A stretch of 64,000 bases of DNA from Lasioglossum baleicum. Taxonomy: Eukaryota > Arthropoda > Insecta > Hymenoptera > Halictidae. Below the pieces are notes generated by a model, which saw only the letters and a list, made by a program, of their open reading frames with translations, searched no databases and had not been told where the DNA came from. Where the stretch lies: assembly GCF_051020765.1 (NCBI RefSeq), contig NW_027469201.1, positions 186,001-250,000 on the forward strand, given 5' to 3'. Shown here piece by piece: positions 60,772 to 64,000 of this stretch; position 1 is the first letter of the stretch; each line of letters begins with the position of its first letter. Made by a program: the position numbers and the translations under genes.

Positions 60772-60864
60772 AGGTTTTGTGGGATGCGTATGCGCAGGTT
60801 TTGTGGGATGCGCATGCGCAGGTTTTTTGGGATGCGCATGCGCAGGTTTTTTGGGACGCGCATG
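60772..60864 (+). repeat. 24-mer cassette 52 (G,G,T,T)
   Basis: Copy of cassette 50, offset 2,624 bp, including GGGACGCGCATG. Confidence 0.95.
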
Positions 60865-62020
60865 GCTAGTCGAGCAAAAACACGTGCGAGAGGATGCATC
60901 CCGCAGGCTAGTCGAGCAAAAACACGTGCGAGAGGATGCATCCCGCAGGCTAGTCGCGTAAAAACACGTGCGAGAGGATGCATCCCGCAGGCTAGTCGAG
61001 TAAAAACACGTGCGAGATGGTGCATCCCGCAGGCTAGTCGCGTAAAAACACGTGCCGGAGGATGCATCCCGCAGGCTGGTCGAGTAAAAACACGTGCGAG
61101 ATGGTGCATCCCGCAGGCTAGTCGAGTAAAACACGTGCGTGAGGATGCATCCCGCAGGCTAGTCGAATAAAAACACATGCGAGAGGATGCATCCCGCAGG
61201 CTAGTCGCGTAAAAACACGTGCGAGAGGATGCATCACGCAGGCTAGTCGAGTAAAAACACGTGCGGGAGGATGCATCCCGCAGGCTAGTCGAGTAAAAAC
61301 ACGTGCGAGAGGATGCATCCTGCAGGCTAGTCGAGTAAAACACGTGCGTGAGGATGCATCCCGCAGGCTAGTCGAATAAAAACACGTGCGAGAGGATGCA
61401 TCCCGCAGGCTAGTCGCGTAAAAACACGTGCGAGAGTATGCATCCCGCAGGCTAGTCGAGTAAAAACACGTGCGAGATGGTGCATCCCGCAGGCTAGTCG
61501 AGTAAAAACACGTGCGAGAGGATGCATCCCGCAGGCTAGTCCAGTAAAAACACGTGCGAGAGGATGCATCCCGCAGGCTAGTCGCGTAAAAACACGTGCG
61601 AGAGGATGCATCCCGCAGGCTAGTCGAGTAAAAACACGTGCGAGATGGTGCATCCCGCAGGCTAGTCGAGTAAAAAGACGTGCGAGAGGATGCATCCCGC
61701 AGGCTAGTCGAGTAAAAACACGTGCGAGAGGATGCATCCCGCAGGCTAGTCGAGTAAAAACACGTGCAAGAGGATGCTTCCCGCAGGCTAGTCGAGTAAA
61801 AACACGTGCGAGAGGATGCTTCCCGCTGGCTAGTCGAGTAAAAACACGTGCGAGAGGATGCATCCCGCAGGCTAGTCGAGTAAAAACACGTGCGAGAGGA
61901 TGCATCCCGCAGGCTAGTCGAGTAAAAACACGTGCGAGAGGATGCATCCCGCAGGCTAGTCCAGTAAAAACACGTGCGAGAGGATGCATCCCGCAGGCTA
62001 GTCGAGTAAAAACACGTGCG

Positions 62021-62113
62021 AGGTTTTGTGGGATGCGCATGCGCAGGTTTTGTGGGATGCGCATGCGCAGGTTTTTTGGGATGCGCATGCGCAGGTTTTT
62101 TGGGATGCGCATG
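62021..62113 (+). repeat. 24-mer cassette 53 (G,G,T,T)
   Basis: Copy of cassette 51, offset 2,624 bp; here GCGGGAGG follows the plain monomer. Confidence 0.95.
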
Positions 62114-63353
62114 GCTAGTCGAGCAAAAACACGTGCGAGAGGATGCATCCCGCAGGCTAGTCGAGCAAAAACACGTGCGAGAGGATGCATCCCGCAGGCT
62201 AGTCGAGTAAAAACACGTGCGAGAGGATACATCCCGCAGGCTAGTCGAGTAAAAACACGTGCGAGAGGATGCATCCCGCAGGCTAGTCGAGTAAAAACAC
62301 GTGCGGGAGGATGCATCCCGCAGGCTAGTCGAGTAAAAACAAGTGCGAGAGGATGCATCCCGCAGGCTAGTCGAGCAAAAACACGTGCGAGAGGATGCAT
62401 CCCGCAGGCTAGTCGAGTAAAAACACGTGCGAGAGGATGCATCCCGCAGGCTAGTGGAGTAAAAACACGTGCGAGAGGATACATCCCGCAGGCTAGTCGA
62501 GTAAAAACACGTGCGAGAGCATGCATCCCGCAGGCTAGTCGAGTAAAAACACGTGCGAGAGGATGCATCCCGCAGGCTAGTCGAGTAAAAACACGTGCGA
62601 GAGGATGCATCCTGCAGGCTAGTCGAGTAAAACACGTGCGAGAGGATGCATCCCGCAGGCTAGTCGAGCAAAAACACGTGCGTGAGGATACATCCCGCAG
62701 GTTAGTCGAGTAAAAATACGTGCGAGAGGATGCATCCCGCAGGCTAGTCGAGTAAAAACACGTGCGAGAGGATACATCCCGCAGGCTAGTCGAGTAAAAA
62801 CACGTGCGAGAGCATGCATCCCGCAGGCTAGTCGAGTAAAAACACGTGCGAGAGGATACATCCCGCAGGCTAGTCGAGCAAAAACACGTGCGAGAGGATG
62901 CATCCCGCAGGCTAGTCGAGCAAAAACACGTGCGAGAGGATGCATCCTGCAGGCTAGTCGAGTAAAACACGTGCGTGAGAATGCATCCCGCAGGCTAGTC
63001 GAATAAAAACACGTGCGAGAGGATGCATCCCGCAGGCTAGTCGCGTAAAAACACGTGCGAGAGGATGCATCCCGCAGGCTAGTCGAGTAACAACACGTGC
63101 GAGAGGGTGCTTCCCGCAGGCTAGTCGAGTAAAAACACGTGCGAGAGGATGCATCCCGCAGGCTAGTCGAGTAAAAACACGTGCGAGAGGATGCATCCCG
63201 CAGGCTAGTCCAGTAAAAACACGTGCGAGAGGATGCATCCCGCAGGCTAGTCGAGTAAAAACACGTGCGAGAGGATGCATCCCGCAGGCTAGTCCAGTAA
63301 AAACACGTGCGAGAGGATGCATCCCGCAGGCTAGTCGAGTAAAAACACGTGCG

Positions 63354-63422
63354 AGGTTTTGTGGGATGCGCATGCGCAGGTTTTTTGGGATGCGCATGCG
63401 CAGGTTTTTTGGGATGCGCATG
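63354..63422 (+). repeat. 24-mer cassette 54 (G,T,T)
   Basis: Followed by GAGCAAA/ACGCG, GAGCAAA/AATACG, GATAC, GTCAAG, GCGGGAGG and a 41-mer (63,642). Confidence 0.95.
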
Positions 63423-63991
63423 GCTAGTCGAGCAAAAACGCGTGCGAGAGGATGCATCCCGCAGGCTAGTCGAGCAAAAATACGTGCGAGAGGATGCATC
63501 CCGCAGGCTAGTCGAGTAAAAACACGTGCGAGAGGATACATCCCGCAGGCTAGTCAAGTAAAAACACGTGCGAGAGGATGCATCCCGCAGGCTAGTCGAG
63601 TAAAAACACGTGCGGGAGGATGCATCCCGCAGGCTAGTCGAGTAAAACACGTGCGTGAGGATGCATCCCGCAGGCTAGTCGAGTAAAAACACGTGCGACA
63701 GGATGCATCCCGCAGGCTAGTGGAGTAAAAACACGTGCGAGAGGATACATCCCGCAGGCTAGTCGAGTAAAAACACGTGCGAGAGCATGCATCCCGCAGG
63801 CTAGTCGAGTAAAAACACGTGCGAGAGGGTGCATCCCGCAGGCTGGTCGAGTAAAAACACGTGCGAGAGGATGCATCCCGCAGGCTAGTCCAGTAAAAAC
63901 ACGTGCGAGAGGATGCATCCCGCAGGCTAGTCGAGTAAAAACACGTGCGGGAGGATGCATCCCGCCGGCTAGTCGAGTAAAAACACGTGCG

Positions 63992-64000
63992 AGGTTTTGT
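63992..64000 (+). repeat. 24-mer cassette 55 (cut by window end)
   Basis: AGGTTTTGT after ACACGTGCG: the opening of a G-type unit. The monomer before has CCCGCCGGC, as before several family-1 cassettes. Confidence 0.85.

Larger units (their letters stand above)
60247..62284 (+). repeat. Terminal duplication, copy B
   Basis: Second copy of 57,497-59,660. Rare shared marks include GTGCCGGAGG (58,430/61,054), ATCACGCAG (58,608/61,232) and CCGCTGGC. After the first cassette copy B has two GAGCAAA monomers, where copy A has one GCAAGAGG/GATGCTTCC monomer followed by a plain one. The copies are separated by a run of GAGCAAA monomers (about 59,920-60,170). Confidence 0.87.
1..64000 (+). repeat. Two-component satellite array (42-bp monomer with 24-bp cassettes)
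   Basis: The whole window is a head-to-tail array of a 42-base monomer; 181-222 is a perfect reference copy. It reads as left arm GTAAAAACACGTGCG, core AGAGGATGCATCCCGCAG and right arm GCTAGTCGA, about 55% GC with four CpG per monomer. I estimate about 1,390 full copies plus about 135 copies of a 24-base unit held in 55 cassettes. No unique sequence, inversion or inserted element was seen. Recurrent single-base variants (GATAC, GATGCTTCC, GAGGGTGC, GAGCATGC, GTCCAG, GTGGAG, GTCGCG, CGAATA, GAGCAAA) occur in fixed orders and define higher-order units. An array of this size without genes fits eukaryotic heterochromatin; the species and locus cannot be read from it. Confidence 0.98.
62285..64000 (+). 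repeat. Trailing segment
   Basis: 42-mers with 41-mers at 62,627, 62,962 and 63,642, a cassette at 63,354 and the first bases of another at 63,992. The GTGGAG, GATAC, GAGCATGC, GGGTGC, GCTGGTCG, GTCCAG series at 63,720-63,960 repeats that of 43,500-43,800. The array is cut by the window end. Confidence 0.88.

Noticed and set aside
658..63422. 24-mer cassettes as transposable-element remnants or insertions
   Set aside because: No terminal inverted repeats, target-site duplication, coding capacity or poly-A tail; junctions are identical everywhere and the unit shares motifs with the 42-mer itself.
1..64000. CRISPR array
   Set aside because: There are regular short repeats with a hairpin, but no unique spacers: the whole period is repeat. 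No cas-like gene is present.
1..64000. CENP-B box in the monomer
   Set aside because: The minus strand has CTCGACTAGCCTGCGGG, but the spacing between the TCG and CGGG parts and the required central A do not fit the CENP-B consensus, and TTCG occurs only in minor variants.
1..64000. tRNA, rRNA or other RNA genes
   Set aside because: No region departs from the 42- and 24-base pattern, so no cloverleaf or rRNA segment can be present. Short hairpins are part of the monomer.
1..64000. Telomeric repeat or subtelomeric telomere-like tracts
   Set aside because: No TTAGGG-like or other short G-rich telomere motif was seen on either strand.
1..64000. Bacterial or phage origin of the window
   Set aside because: Tens of kilobases of gene-free tandem repeat with higher-order structure are not known in prokaryotic chromosomes. 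An assembly artefact remains possible but would not readily create the linked variant sets seen here.

Overview
This 64 kb window is one uninterrupted tandem-repeat (satellite) array. I found no gene, RNA gene, transposon or stretch of unique sequence on either strand. Every monomer runs head to tail in the same orientation from base 1 to base 64,000. A non-coding array of this size argues for a eukaryotic nuclear chromosome (heterochromatin, centromere-proximal, subtelomeric or a repeat-rich sex or accessory chromosome). I cannot name the species or chromosomal position from the sequence, and I do not recognise the satellite as a named family.

Two building blocks make up everything. The first is a 42-base monomer (a perfect copy is 181-222) with a 15-base left arm (GTAAAAACACGTGCG), an 18-base core (AGAGGATGCATCCCGCAG) and a 9-base right arm (GCTAGTCGA). 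By arithmetic there are about 1,390 full copies. The second is a 24-base unit (AGGTTTTGTGGG or AGGTTTTTTGGG, then ATGCGCATGCGC). It occurs only as short cassettes of 1-4 units plus a 21-base terminal unit, and each cassette replaces exactly the 18-base core of one 42-mer. I mapped 55 cassettes, two of them cut by the window ends. Because 42 and 24 are both multiples of three, and three of the six frames of the 42-mer lack stops, the window is full of very long open frames (up to about 2,400 codons) that are by-products of the repeat and are not annotated as genes.

Layout: (1) 1-9,970 holds two near-identical higher-order units of 4,067 and 3,941 bp (1,963-6,029 and 6,030-9,970) behind a related leading segment. 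(2) 9,971-22,157 is a second family with two 4,034-bp units (10,775-14,808 and 14,809-18,842), a nested 766-bp unit, a rearranged third copy and a diagnostic pair of 43-base monomers. (3) 22,158-31,678 is a mosaic rich in 3-4 unit cassettes, then an array with no cassettes. (4) 31,500-32,850 is a shortened copy of the junction between families 1 and 2, followed by a 1,224-bp tandem pair (32,819-35,266). (5) 35,267-53,546 has overlapping duplications at offsets of 4,007, 2,474 and 6,356 bp, punctuated by 41-base monomers. (6) 53,547-64,000 contains copies of a block first seen at 38.6-40.5 kb (offset 15,295 bp) and a tandem duplication at offset 2,624-2,750 bp.

Nothing here works together as genes. 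The biology, if any, is structural: monomer length equal to four helical turns, one A5 tract and one CACGTG per monomer, dense CpG, hairpin-forming cores, and palindromic alternating purine-pyrimidine cassettes. The offsets and identities quoted come from reading marker variants and matching positions by eye, not from an alignment program.
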